Assembly: GCA_020064725.1 (NCBI GenBank) | Contig: JAGTWJ010000002.1 | Coordinates: 3,410,001-3,474,000 of the forward strand | From: Drechslerella dactyloides | Lineage: Eukaryota; Ascomycota; Orbiliomycetes; Orbiliales; Orbiliaceae | Length of the DNA: 64,000 bases | Reading direction: 5' to 3' | In this document: in pieces, positions 24,701 through 35,945 of the stretch | Layout: each line of letters opens with the position of its first letter | Position numbering within the stretch: the stretch's first letter is position 1 | Translations under genes and position numbers: made by a program | Notes under the pieces: model-generated | Told to the model about the DNA's origin: nothing | Database searches by the model: none | Seen by the model: only the letters and a program-made list of their open reading frames with translations

Positions 24701-27700
24701 AATATCGCCAGGGCCGCTGTTACCGCGGCTGCCGGCGTCCACAGCAGCCTGAAGTGCGGTGCCATATCTGCCTCCGCGGATGTTGACGTCGGCGCCATTC
24801 TTAAGCAGTAACTTTACCAATTCCGCGCGGCTCACTGGGTCCTTCTCGACCAGCGAACCTCTTAATTTTCCGGCACAAGCGTTTTGTAGTGCTGTGCTAT
24901 TGCTGCCTGATCTGAAGTTGACGTCCGCGCCAAGCCGAATCAGCATTTTGACAGTCTGTATGTCGCCGTGACCTGCAGCGGCGTACAGCAGAGTGCCTTC
25001 TCCACCACAAGGGTCGTTAATATCTGCACCATTTTTCAGCAGTAGTTGGATGAGTTGAATGTTTCCAGTGTTGGCTGCGATGTTAAGCGCTTTGCCCTTC
25101 TTAGAGCAGATGATATCCATATCCGCTCCTCTTTGGACGAGGATTCTAGCCACCGGAAGGTGATTTTGGTGACATGCGGCAATCAGCGCGCTGCCGAATC
25201 GGCCTCCTTTTGCATCAACGTCGGCGCCGTGATCCAAGAGTAGGCGTACAATGTTTTCATGGCCAGCGTATGCCGCTGCTTGTAGTGGAGACCCATACCT
25301 CCCAGAGAACGTATTCACCTCCGCATTATTTTCTAATAGAAATCTGACAATGTTTTCATGTCCGAATCTGGATGCAGCTTGAATCGCTTGACCGAATTTG
25401 CCACTCCTAGCGTTAATGTCGCATTGTTCAACCTCTAACAGCCATTCGCATAGTTCGCGATCCCCTAGTTGTACTGCGTAGTATAAGGGAGGTGGAAAGC
25501 TGTCCAGGGACCTACCAGGGGATGTTTGCCCAAAATAAAACCGTCGATAACCAGTACTAGTACTAACCATATTAAGATCCAGTAGAATATCAGGGTTGCA
25601 GACATTCAAGACGTTGATGTAATAGTTCGGTTCTTTAATATCGAACAGGCGCTTCAGAAGAACATTTCTGCTGTCTTCCCGCTCACATTCTTCAGATTTT
25701 GTCTCCATTAGGCTCTGCCGCCAATGTTCGGTCCAGTACTGTGAGGCGTACGCAAGGAACGGGAAGGCTTTGAAGTCAATTTTCAATAAACGAACACCTT
25801 TACTGAAGTCCATGAGGTAGATAAGTGATAGCTGTGCAAGGGATCGATGCGCAATCCTCTTGGTGAAGCGAAAGCGTGAGATTTGCGGGTTACCCTCTGT
25901 CCCTCGAGCCACGAGATATTCTTGAACGGAAAAATGCGCTAGTTGGACAACCTCTATATGACCTCTGATGCGGCCTTGATTTCTCTCAATCTGGGACTTC
26001 TCGAATAGCCAGGATGATTCTTTGTGGTTTGGTTCTACGTTGGATACTGTCACAAGACTTGAACAGATCTCCAGCACATCTCGATAGTATATGAGGCGCT
26101 GTTCGTCGGCGTCAAATACTTGGTTCACCAGATCAACCACTACACCTTCAGCGAGTTCTTGTAGGGTTATCGGGCGCAACGAGTATGTGAGCAGCATCAA
26201 GGCGGATCGCGCGATTTGCCAGGTTTCTTCGGGAATCGATAGCAAGATCCGGTCGTATGTTTCTTCTAGCGTCTGAGGCAACGAGTTCAATACTCTTCGA
26301 ATAGCGCTAGCTTGCTTGCATTTCTGGATGAAACCTAGTTGACAAGCGACCCAGCGAAACCTTGAGAAAAATCAAAGATATATGAGCAGGCTTGTCCGAT
26401 AAACATATCAGTTAGATTTAAATACTTACATTCCTGATGCGCCTTTTAGCAACTTTTCCTCAATTTCTTTACGAATCTCAGGCGAAAGATTTTTGAAGGT
26501 TCCATGGTCTTGGTTAGCGAGAAACTGGCGTACATAGAGGCGGATATCTGCGTCGACATCCTTGGCTGAAATGAAGACGTCGTAAATCTTGGTAACTTGA
26601 CTGATCTTGCTTATCGCCTGTTCGATATCAAGCTCTTTGCGACTTGTAAGAAGAATGTTGTATTGGCTTGAATCATCTGATGCCGATACTTTCTTCCGTT
26701 CTGCGATCAGGTCAAGGAATCGCTTTCGTTCTTCTGGTGGAAACTCGTCCAAAGCATCAACGATGAGGAAACTATTTGCGCCTTCGCTCAAGATACCAAA
26801 CAAAACCGAAGCGAGGGCTTTATCGTCTGGCTCCGTTCGCCCATCGTCGCATTTCTCGTAGAGGAGACGTAATTCAAGGGATATTTTTGGGTCGTATTCG
26901 GAAAGCTGGACGATCAGCGACCTTAGGATGTGTCCGAGTTTCTGGGTTGTCGCATCGTTGAAGCTGAAATAGAAGAACGCTATCCGGTTGCCATTGTTCT
27001 CGCAGATTTCCATCATGTGTTCAATAATTGAAGAGCAAAGAACAGTTTTCCCAGCACCCGCGATAGCGTGAATCCAGAATATTTCTCCCATATTATCTTT
27101 CCACGCCTTGAAGTCGGGTGATTCAAGCATCCACGAATTTGACCCTTCTTGACAGAGCTTTCGAGAGTCCAGATGTTTGACCATTGGGTCGCCGCACCGC
27201 AGCCAGTTCAAGATCTTCTCTCGTTCTTCTCGGAGCTTCATGTCCTCGAGCGAGAGCTTAATCTGTCGTCCTATAACGTTGGTATCTCCGACGAGGACAA
27301 TCTCAAGGAGCGACCGTTGCTTTTCCAGTGTGTTCAGAATTTCCGTTATCTTTTTAGATTCGAATGGCCATTTCAATTTTTCCCGAAAGGTCATCTGACC
27401 GGACCCGACAGCTTGAGAGAGCTTTGCCTCTAGCTCTTTTATACCAGCTTTGCACAACGTCAAGGCGCCCTGAGGTGCAATAAGGCCGTCTAATCGAGAC
27501 CGTTCATCGTCATCCTGACCCCTGATCACTATTTCTAGATCGGCGAGGATGGCTATAAGCTGTCCGACATTCTGTATGGTTTGGCTGACATCGTCTGTTG
27601 CATGCCTGACTTTTCCGATATAACGGCAGCATATCGTCAAAACAACTTTCGAAATCTGGGCGATCTGTATAGTACTTGCGAGGAGTCCGACGACCTCGGC

Positions 27701-27703
27701 CAT
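21728..27703 (-). CDS. NACHT-ankyrin NLR-type STAND protein
   Basis: Eight-exon model on the minus strand: 26430-27703, 24049-26360, 23598-23969, 23417-23522, 23231-23372, 23036-23121, 22572-22970, 21728-22505; 1,822 residues with every junction in frame. Residues 1-160 are a helical N-terminal domain of the type that precedes NACHT in fungal NLRs. The NACHT NTPase has Walker A AGAGKT (215-220), Walker B LIVDALDE (313-320) and the GMFRWV motif spanning intron 1 (about residue 425). A winged-helix-like spacer with SLPQTLEETYDRIL follows. From about residue 690 to the end I count roughly 31 ankyrin repeats. Such proteins are intracellular receptors in fungal non-self recognition and regulated cell death; ligand and effector outcome cannot be read here. 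The repeats are well diverged, unlike NLRs with near-identical recently shuffled repeats. Most introns in the 3' half fall between repeats. Confidence 0.9.
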
Positions 27704-29328
27704 TTTGCATTTTGATCAGAGTTAGTAGGCTTGCGGCACGCCTGTTTGGATGGATATTGTGGAATATATATGCGGGCCCGTTACAGTCAATTGTTGCTTC
27801 GAAGAGATCCAGCTTGCGCTTGACTGAGCATTGTGGATTACTGAGAGCCTCAGCAAAGGCGCAACTTGAAACTTATAAGTTCAAGGAATAGCTTTTTAAA
27901 AGGTGAAAAGCGCGCGAATACATGAGTCGACCGAGCCAATTAGCGACGGAACCCTCAAGCATGGCGTTCCTTGTCCGTCAGCTTTGGAGCCTCGTCTGAT
28001 CTCTATCGTGCGATTGGGTGGCTTAGACAAAGTGTGCATACATATATGGACAAACATGCAGGGGCTTTTGCACCTATCATGGTAGCGAGCAAGGCCCGAA
28101 GGTCATATTACACCCCGCAAAGCTGACAGCCTTGCAGATGGTCCCGGATCGTCTTTGAAAGCCGTCTATGGTATGCCACCATTGTTGAAGAGATTACTAA
28201 ACGGGGCCTCGAAATATCCCAGGCCCGATGGGGAAAGTTCACAAGGTTGAGAGTACGGCGGCATGTATGCGCAGGATCATTCGGCAGGATGATCACGGGA
28301 CGCTTACCGAGGCCCGACCCGACAAAAAGAAATCTGTGATATGGCCCAGCTGAGGCTCACAGGTTAGTCGGTGGTTGGCTACCGTCGCCGTTCTGAGGTC
28401 AAGACAACTAAGCGAGCTGAGAGAATCCGTGTTACACAGAACGAGCGGGATATTGCATCGAACGCTCCGTGTTTATCTTTGTGGTCACGGGCTGGCCTCG
28501 GGACGCTCCTTTCCGAGATACGATGAATGGCCTGGGCGCCTGGCTTCAGCCTAGACCAGCCGCGATCGGGAAGTCGGGCCTCTCCAGCTCTCAGGGTAGA
28601 TGCTTATCGGCATCGAGAGTCTATATCTCAATACCCCGGGGCACCTCAGACCGCGGTGCGACCTAGCTAGCCTGGGAAGGTCTTCACGAGGCATTGTTTT
28701 CGTGGAGACAGCTTGTTCGTCCAGAAGGGATGTTCTTCCGCCTGGGCGGGGAGGAGGGCAAGCGTATGGCATTGACTCGTCCGCACGAAAGCGCTGGGCG
28801 CGCAAAAGCCGCTGCGGTAGTCTCGGTCTGGCGTCCGGATCTCCATTAGCATTAGCAGCGGTGTCAATATAGCTCGTCTTGTTCGCCGGCTGAATACACG
28901 ATGCATCATGCACGGCGAGCTGCACGATACATCGGCCGATGGGAGGGGTGCTTGACCAACCTGGCCGCAATCGAAGTCCCTGCTGACCCGCTCGCTCGCT
29001 GCTCCATGTCCTGTCCCGCGCTGGACCAGCATCCCTTACCTGTCGACGGGCGCACGGCGAGCGGAATTGAGGCATCGTGATCAGGGGCCGTTGGAAGTGG
29101 TTGCCGGCTAGGTCGCATTCCTAAAGGGCTGCTTAATTTACTTCTTAAGTGCTGGCTGGTCGCCCGACGGCCAACTCAACGCCATCGTCTCCGTCTCTCG
29201 CCGCCTCCCGCGTCTGGATCTCGCCTCGCCTCTTGTTGTCCCTCGTGTCGTGACTTGGGGATACTTACGACAGTATCATCCAAGGAGACGGCCGCCTGGC
29301 TTCAACATCCGGCCTACCATCCCGAATC
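27704..29328. other. divergent intergenic, NLR and GH47 promoters
   Basis: 1.6 kb between the NLR start (-) and the GH47 start (+). Small frames at 27.9-29.1 kb have no recognisable content. No repeat or RNA gene is seen. Confidence 0.5.
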
Positions 29329-32300
29329 ATGTCGGTCTTCATGTTCAGAGTTCGGCGATACCGGATACTCCTCCTCTTCTCCGCCTTCGTCGTCGCGCTC
29401 TGGTACCACTTTTCGCCTAACGATGGCTCCTTCTCCGCTACCGACGAATGGTTGCAACCATCCCATGATCGCGGAACGACAAAGGAGAAGGTCAGTTCGG
29501 ACTGGTCTGCTCCCGAGCCGGACGATCCAATGCCTCCGGGCAAAGGGAATCCGCATGCTGTTGGGTCCGACGATACTCCCGAGGTAGCCCTAGTCCATAC
29601 GCCTCTCTCGATGCTGAAGCCGGGTCACTTTACTGCCGCCAAGAGCATTTCTCCCAAACCAGCAACTTCGTCCGCAAAGCTCGCCGCTCCCCCATATCCT
29701 ACCAAACACGCCTCAGATGCTGGGGCTAAGAAGTTTGAGAAACCTGGTGTCACGATCGAGGACGATGGCGATGCTTCGGAAGGTTCCATACCTGGCAGAC
29801 CTGGCGCCTTGCACGAGCACATTTCGCCAATGAATATACTCAATGAAGAAGAAGAGCCAGATGCCTCGCCCGCGGCCCTGCCACATTGGTCAAAGATGCC
29901 AGAGCATTTCCCAATCCCGACAGAGTCAATCATCCCGCTACCCACCGGCAACCCCAAATCGCTTCCGAAAATCCAGTACAACTTCAAACATGGATCCGAA
30001 TCCAATTCCCAGCGCAACGAGCGACTCGAGCGACAGGCAATGATCAAAGACGCGTTTAAACATGCTTGGGATGGATACCGAAAATATGCGTGGGGTCACG
30101 ACGAGGTTATGCCAGTATCTGGACAATCCAAGGACCCGTTTGCCGGATGGGCGGCCACTCTGGTTGATGCTCTTGATACGATGGCCATCATGGGCCTGCA
30201 TACAGAATTTGAAGAGGCACTTACCAAAGTCGCCCAGATTGACTTCACTACAACCACCAGAGATAGCATTCCGATATTTGAAACGACCATCCGTTACCTT
30301 GGCGGCCTTATCGGTGCATACGACGTGACCGGACAGACACACAAAATCCTCCTCGACAAAGCTGTCGAGTTGGCCGAAATATTGTACAACGCCTTCGATA
30401 CTCCGAATAGAATGCCTGTTCTATATTTCCAGTGGCAGCCAAGTGAAGTCGCAAAGAAGCACCGAGCAGGCAAACAATCTTGTATGGCGGAATTGGGATC
30501 GCTGTCGGTCGAATTCACGAGATTGGCGCAGATTACGGGTGATAATAAATATTTCGATGCGATCCAGCGAATCACAGACAACTTTGAGGAGTTCCTCCAG
30601 AAAACGAGCTGGCCCGGGTTCTGGCCACAAACCTTGGACGCAAGTGGATGCGAGATGGTTGACGAAGTCCACACAATCACTACGACAGAATATGTCACCT
30701 CAACACCACAGCCGGCTCGCGCTGACCCTGTTGCTCAAGCCATACACGAGAAAATCTCACAAGGGAAACATGCGCTTGACGGTGAGAGCCGCAAGCCAAG
30801 CCACCGAGTCAGTGAAGAAGACCTAGCATCGAATCAGATCAAACCGTTGGCTCCGGTTGAAGTGGAAACCCCTCTTGGCGACGATGGTCCTCATCGTCTA
30901 GTTGACAAGAGGAAACGGGGGCTCGCGGAAGAAGCTTTTCCCGATGCGTACGGGTACGACTCCGTATCCTCTACATCTCCTTCGAAGGACCAAGAAGCTG
31001 TGCGGAAGCAGAAATTACAATCTGGGCTCGCCGAAATGGAAAAGATGGCGAATGCAGATACTGCTGACCAGGATACCCCCGCAGCCGTGCCTCGACTTGG
31101 AAAACACATCGATGCGGATCTGGACACAGAAACAGAGCCTGTTCTTGCTGCTGCCCCTAAGAAACAAGTGGCGCCAAAGGTAGAAGCAGTAGTCAAGACA
31201 AAGTTGGTGACAAATTCTAAGTGTGTTCCAACTGGGTTTATGATGAACGTGGGCGAGAACAAGTACTCATACGGTGGAATGGCGGATTCTACTTATGAAT
31301 ACCTGTTGAAAGAGCACATCCTCCTTGGTGGTTTGAAAGAGCAATACGGGAAAATGTACCTCGAAACCTACAAAACGGGGCGCGACGGCCTGTTCTTCAA
31401 GCCAATGACACCTAAGAGCAGTGACATCTTGGTGTCTGGATTGCTACGCGTAAACCAAGATTACGACTCCGGCCAGTACATAAGGACGCACGAAGCCGAA
31501 GGCAGCCATTTGGTACGAACTATCCTCTATTTGCGCCTAGATGCCGCATATCGCATGAACGTTCTCGAACTAATTTCCGCGATATAGACTTGCTTCGTTG
31601 GTGGAATGGTGGGTATGGGCTCTAAGATCTTCAACAGACCGGAAGATCTCGAGGCTGCCATCAAACTCACCGAAGGATGTGTTTGGAACTACTTCTCTAC
31701 CGAAACAGGAATCATGCCGGAGAATTTCATCATGGCGAAATGCCCTAAGACCGGTACTTGTGAATGGGACAGGATAAAATGGATGACACAAATAAACCCT
31801 CCAAGTATAGAAGCAATCAAGGCTGCCCGGAGGTACGGTATCAACCTTTCAACCAATCCCAGTCTCAATAAACGCGACGTTGGGCCCGGCGGCAGCAACG
31901 AGGATCAAAGGGAACCATTCCCTCAATTCTCGCCGGACAAGGATGTTGAATCGAGGAGACCAAATGTCCCATCTGGCCCTACACCCGCGGGTGTTAGCGT
32001 CGATGATCATCCGGCTGAGGATCTTGCTCACCATCGTGGAGATGGCCATGTTGTGATCGACCCAGAGCTGGACGAAAAGCCCACACGAATCACCGAAAGC
32101 GTAAAGGAGCCGGCACCGGCACCGGCGGCTCCGCAGAGAGATGAATACGACCTTTGGAAACAAATTGTCGATGCGCAGCTGAAGGGTACAAAGATACCCG
32201 AAGGTTACGCTTCCGTTAGTGACTCCAGGTACATTCTTCGGCCGGAGGCCATCGAGTCGGTATTCTACATGTACAGAATCACCGGCGATAGGGCCTGGCA

Positions 32301-32692
32301 AGACAAGGGATGGAAAATGTTCCAAGCGGTCGAGAAGTTCACAAAGACGGAAATCGCACATTCAGCCATCAGTAGTAAGTACAATCAGGTTCCTTCGCGA
32401 TGGAGGGAGACCGTTTATACGGACACTCACTAACTCCCCGTTTCCTAGACGTTTTGGATGCCGCTGGCCTCTACAAGACGGATTCCATGGAGTCCTTCTG
32501 GCTGGCTGAGACTCTCAAATACTATTATCTGCTATTTAGCGAGCCGAATGTCATCTCCTTGGATGATTACGTCTTGTAAGCACCCTCAGATTGGCGATCT
32601 AGCTTAAGACGCTCATTTTATCTAACAACCAACTCATCTATAGCAATACCGAAGCGCACCCACTCCAGCGGCCGAAGTCAAAGTCGGACTGA
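29329..32692 (+). CDS. class I alpha-1,2-mannosidase, GH47 (ER/Golgi, MNL2-like)
   Basis: Four-exon model: 29329-31512, 31588-32374, 32449-32575, 32644-32692; 1,048 residues. A basic N-terminus and one hydrophobic segment (residues 13-28) form a type II signal anchor. A Pro/Ser-rich stem follows, then the GH47 barrel from about residue 235. Seen are SKDPFAGWAATLVDALDTM, the catalytic-region Glu of ETTIRYLGGL (about 317), RPEAIESVFYMYRITGD (about 945), ESFWLAETLKYYYLLF (Glu1011) and the calcium-binding Thr of FNTEAHP (1035). The enzyme trims mannose from N-glycans in the secretory pathway. It is about twice the length of ordinary family members because of two disordered insertions (about 453-620 and 815-910). 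This recalls the long MNL2-type members, and the split may affect whether it acts in trimming or ER quality control. The exact subclass is uncertain. Confidence 0.9.
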
Positions 32693-33601
32693 GCGCAAGA
32701 AGGAAGTCCCGCCTCACCAAAGGCTTGATCGCTCTTCCCTCTCTGGATTTCACGCATTGCTTTCACTCTGCACGCGATACTTACCTCGGCACCCCATCAA
32801 GGCGTAAAGGTAGACCGGTAAACCGGCAACTGACGCCCACTCATGCACCTTGTCGTTTTCTTCCTTCCGTTGATGATACCAAAAACTTAATATCGGGGCT
32901 GGGATCAATATTCTCTGGTTTGTTTTGCGTCATGACATCCGATCCGTTCCGTGCTCTCGTTACTTGATGCGACGAATAAAGATATCCAGTCATTGGGATA
33001 AAGATGCATCCGTCCGTCCGTCCGTCCATCCGTTAATTTTCCACACACTATTAGTATTCGTGGTTTCTCAATCTGGAATCTACGGTTGTTTTCATTATAG
33101 GGTTTCTCTTTGGCTTCTGATGGATTGTACGTTTCTTTTGGATCAAAATTTTGCATTGGGTATAAATTTGCTATATATATTTGGTTTCATGAATTGATGT
33201 ATTACTATGACGCGCGTGCACTGCATTATATTACTTGGTTATTAGGGCGCATTACGTATATATAAATGTGTCGATGTCTCTCTCGAGCTCTCCGATGGCT
33301 GTAGTCTTCCGCCTTGCACTGCGGGCCCTGCCCTTGATGTATAATGGCTCGACACTACTCAGCACAAGGACACGCATCTGTGCTGTGTCCTCGATTAGCC
33401 TGTCTAGTGCATGCTGGCACCGCTGTTCCTTGCATCCTTTGTCCGACGGACGGCAAAGGCTTAAGTAGATTAGAAGCAACTTGTGTGACGGGAATAATCC
33501 CCGCACAGCGCTAAAATGGCAGACAAGCCCGCTTGGCCGCACATTCTAGCTTCGATCTTTCCGTTCGTTCATTCCGCTTGGTGTTACCAGCCCGCTGGGT
33601 T
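32693..33601. other. convergent intergenic with CCGT microsatellite
   Basis: 909 bp between the GH47 and SPT10-like stop codons. It is AT-rich with a short imperfect (CCGT)n microsatellite at about 33007-33031. No gene is seen. Confidence 0.55.
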
Positions 33602-35711
33602 TTAGTCGAATGTTTCGAGAATGACGTCGGGATCACCTTCTTCGCCCGATTGGCCGGCAGGTACTCCCGCGCTAGCACTGCGGATAGCAGCGACTGCCAT
33701 CAATGCCGTCTCTCGCGCCTGTCGCCTTCGCTCCGCCTCGTCCATGGTGACGGCAACGCTGTCGCTCCGAGGACTACCGATCAGCTGTAGATCGGACTCA
33801 TCAAACTGTTGGATGTCGTCAAAGCTGGGTAGAATGTTGATATCATCCATCGAGTCGTTGTCGGGCCCGCTGTGCTGGTGCTGCTGGTGGATAGCGTGCA
33901 TGTGCCGTACAACTTCGTCTACAATTGCCTGGTCTACGGGGAGATTTTCCGCGAGGCCGGGTGTGGCAAGGACGGCGATGCCAGGGAGGGCGCTCTCGAC
34001 CATAGCAGCGGCTTGAGCGCGCTGGGATAGCGACATGGCGTCGTGCTGCGAGCGGATGGACTGCGCGAGTTGGTGGTGGTGCAAGCCGGGAGGCGATTTT
34101 ACGGCGCGATGCGGGTGGTCCGAGATTGCGGACTGGGAGTGCGCGCGATTATGTGGTGGGGGAGGGGAGACGTCCAGCATCTGATCAGGTTGGGAGACTG
34201 TTGAAAGCGGTATGACCGACTCGTCGTCAATTTCTGCATCTGCATCGGCGCTATCGTTTTGGTCGTCTTCAGCATTGCTTATGTGACTACGGGCTGCTCT
34301 TGCGCTGGAGGTCGCAGCACCCGTGGGGGCGACAGGGTTGTCGCCGCTTTCGCCGTCCCTACTTTTATCCGTTGGCGTGCTCGCTTTGACAACTGGAGGC
34401 CGCGCGTTCTGGGTGCACTCGAGGCAGCTCCTTAGGACTTGGCCGACTGTCTTCTTGATCTGTATCCAGTGGTACTTATCGGCTATCTGGGCGGTTGTCT
34501 TGTTGATGCCGCCGTGACTAACCCGGTGCATTTCTCGAGATATCTCGAACTGCTTCTGAGGGTCGGATATCACCTCCTTGCCCTTCAGCATGAGCTTCTC
34601 TCCTACCAATCGATAGTGCGTCGCTGCAGACCGTAATCGAGACTTCTCGGATCGTGTAGCGCCGGGTGGATATTTGCCCTTATCGAGGTAGTAGCGGATC
34701 TTTTCGAAGCGTTCGTTGGCTTGGTAGTCCTCTTCGTCGGCTAGATCGCGGGATAGAATTATCGAATCGACCGGTTCGGATGAGTTGAGCAGATTGCCAG
34801 CGGACTTGAGCACGCCTATACGTTTGAAGCCCAGGCTGTCGAGAATGCTGAGCATCGGCTCGTTTGTTTCGTATATCAAATCGAAGAGAGCCGACGAATA
34901 ACCCTAAACGGAGCCAATCACGCATGGGATTAGCGGCGAGAAGTAATTTGGGGAGATCGGAAACCAATTCGTCTTACCAGCTTGGTCGCATATTCCATGA
35001 ATGCACTGATCAGAACTTTGCCGGCGCCTTTCCGTCGAAAATTCTCGCAGATGAGGAACTGGCCGGTGCATATGTGCGAACTGCGTCCAGGGTATCGAGG
35101 GATCACCAGAAACGAGCCCACGCAATCAGCGTCCCAATCCCTTCCGTCGCGCAGGAGGGCATCCTCCTTGCCCTGCACCATAACCGCGGCGTGGTTGGAG
35201 AACCAGTAGGCCTGGAACTGGTGTAGCGACATGGGCTCCGTGAACGGGAAGGAGGTGCCTCGCTCGAGCTCGCGATTGAATTCGCTGCATAGCTTCAGTA
35301 TGAGCGTTTCTGGTAGAGCGAAACCGGGCGGGACTGGAAAGACGGTATTCGGAGTTACGCCTATGAGGCGATCGAATGAGCTTTGGTTCTACAGGTATCG
35401 AATGATGGAGATTTTCGATGCCGAAGTCTTACGATCTTTGAAGAAGGCATGCTTGATTGGCGGCGGGGGCGGCGTGTTGTTCGGTATGGGCGTCCGCTTT
35501 CGTTTCCTCGAGCTGGCCGCAATCTCGGCAGATAAGGCGGCAGCAAGAGCCTGGTCATCGAGGGAGTCTTGTGCATGGCGATGGCGAACGAGAGCATGTC
35601 AGCGCGGGCGGCGTGGAGGAGCTGGAATACTGGGAGACTGGGAGACTGGGAGACTGGGGCGGGGACGAATGCGAAGTTTTCGGGGTTAGCGCACTCACTG
35701 GAGCTGTCCAT
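33602..35711 (-). CDS. SPT10: SPT10-like GNAT acetyltransferase with integrase-type zinc finger
   Basis: Four-exon model on the minus strand: 35699-35711, 35433-35567, 34978-35360, 33602-34903; 610 residues. After a short N-terminus with a basic patch (SSRKRKRTPIPN), a GNAT domain spans roughly residues 80-220, with the acetyl-CoA loop RRKGAGKVL (G161-A-G163). A zinc-finger motif of the retroviral integrase type follows: His303, His307, then Cys337 and Cys340 (HRVSH ... CLEC, 29 residues between). The C-terminal half is disordered, acidic and Gln/His-rich. Yeast Spt10 has this same GNAT plus HHCC combination; its finger binds histone-gene upstream elements and activates core histone transcription. 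That role is inferred by architecture. The acceptor for exon 3 was chosen at 35361 because the nearer TAG breaks frame. Exon 1 is only 13 nt and is the weakest part of the model. Confidence 0.82.
35631..35657 (-). repeat. 8-bp tandem repeat in first SPT10-like intron
   Basis: About three units of GGGAGACT (plus strand). Read on the gene strand this is a run of CCCAGTCT units, i.e. repeated pyrimidine-AG that mimics 3' splice sites. Confidence 0.75.
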
Positions 35712-35945
35712 GTCGCTGGCCGTGGGCGGGAAAAGTGGTGATGGAATGTATTGCGGTGAGCCGCGTCCGCAGCGTATTTTTGAGGACGGTTTCAATATCC
35801 CACACGGTCAACACATCGAGCTGGCTTTACGAATTCCGTTTCATTCTGGCACAAAAGCTTCAAAGTAGACTACACATTGCTTGTTCGTGACATTACTCGA
35901 CATGGTTTCCTGCTTCCGCTCTCAAAATGGCTCTCGGCTAGCTGC
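35712..35945. promoter_or_regulatory. short spacer, SPT10-like promoter region
   Basis: 234 bp between the opsin stop codon and the downstream SPT10-like start on the same strand. It must include the opsin 3' UTR and the SPT10-like promoter. Confidence 0.45.

Noticed and set aside
33007..33031. CCGT microsatellite considered as telomere-like or CRISPR-like
   Set aside because: A few imperfect 4-nt units only; a simple microsatellite. No CRISPR array exists in the window.
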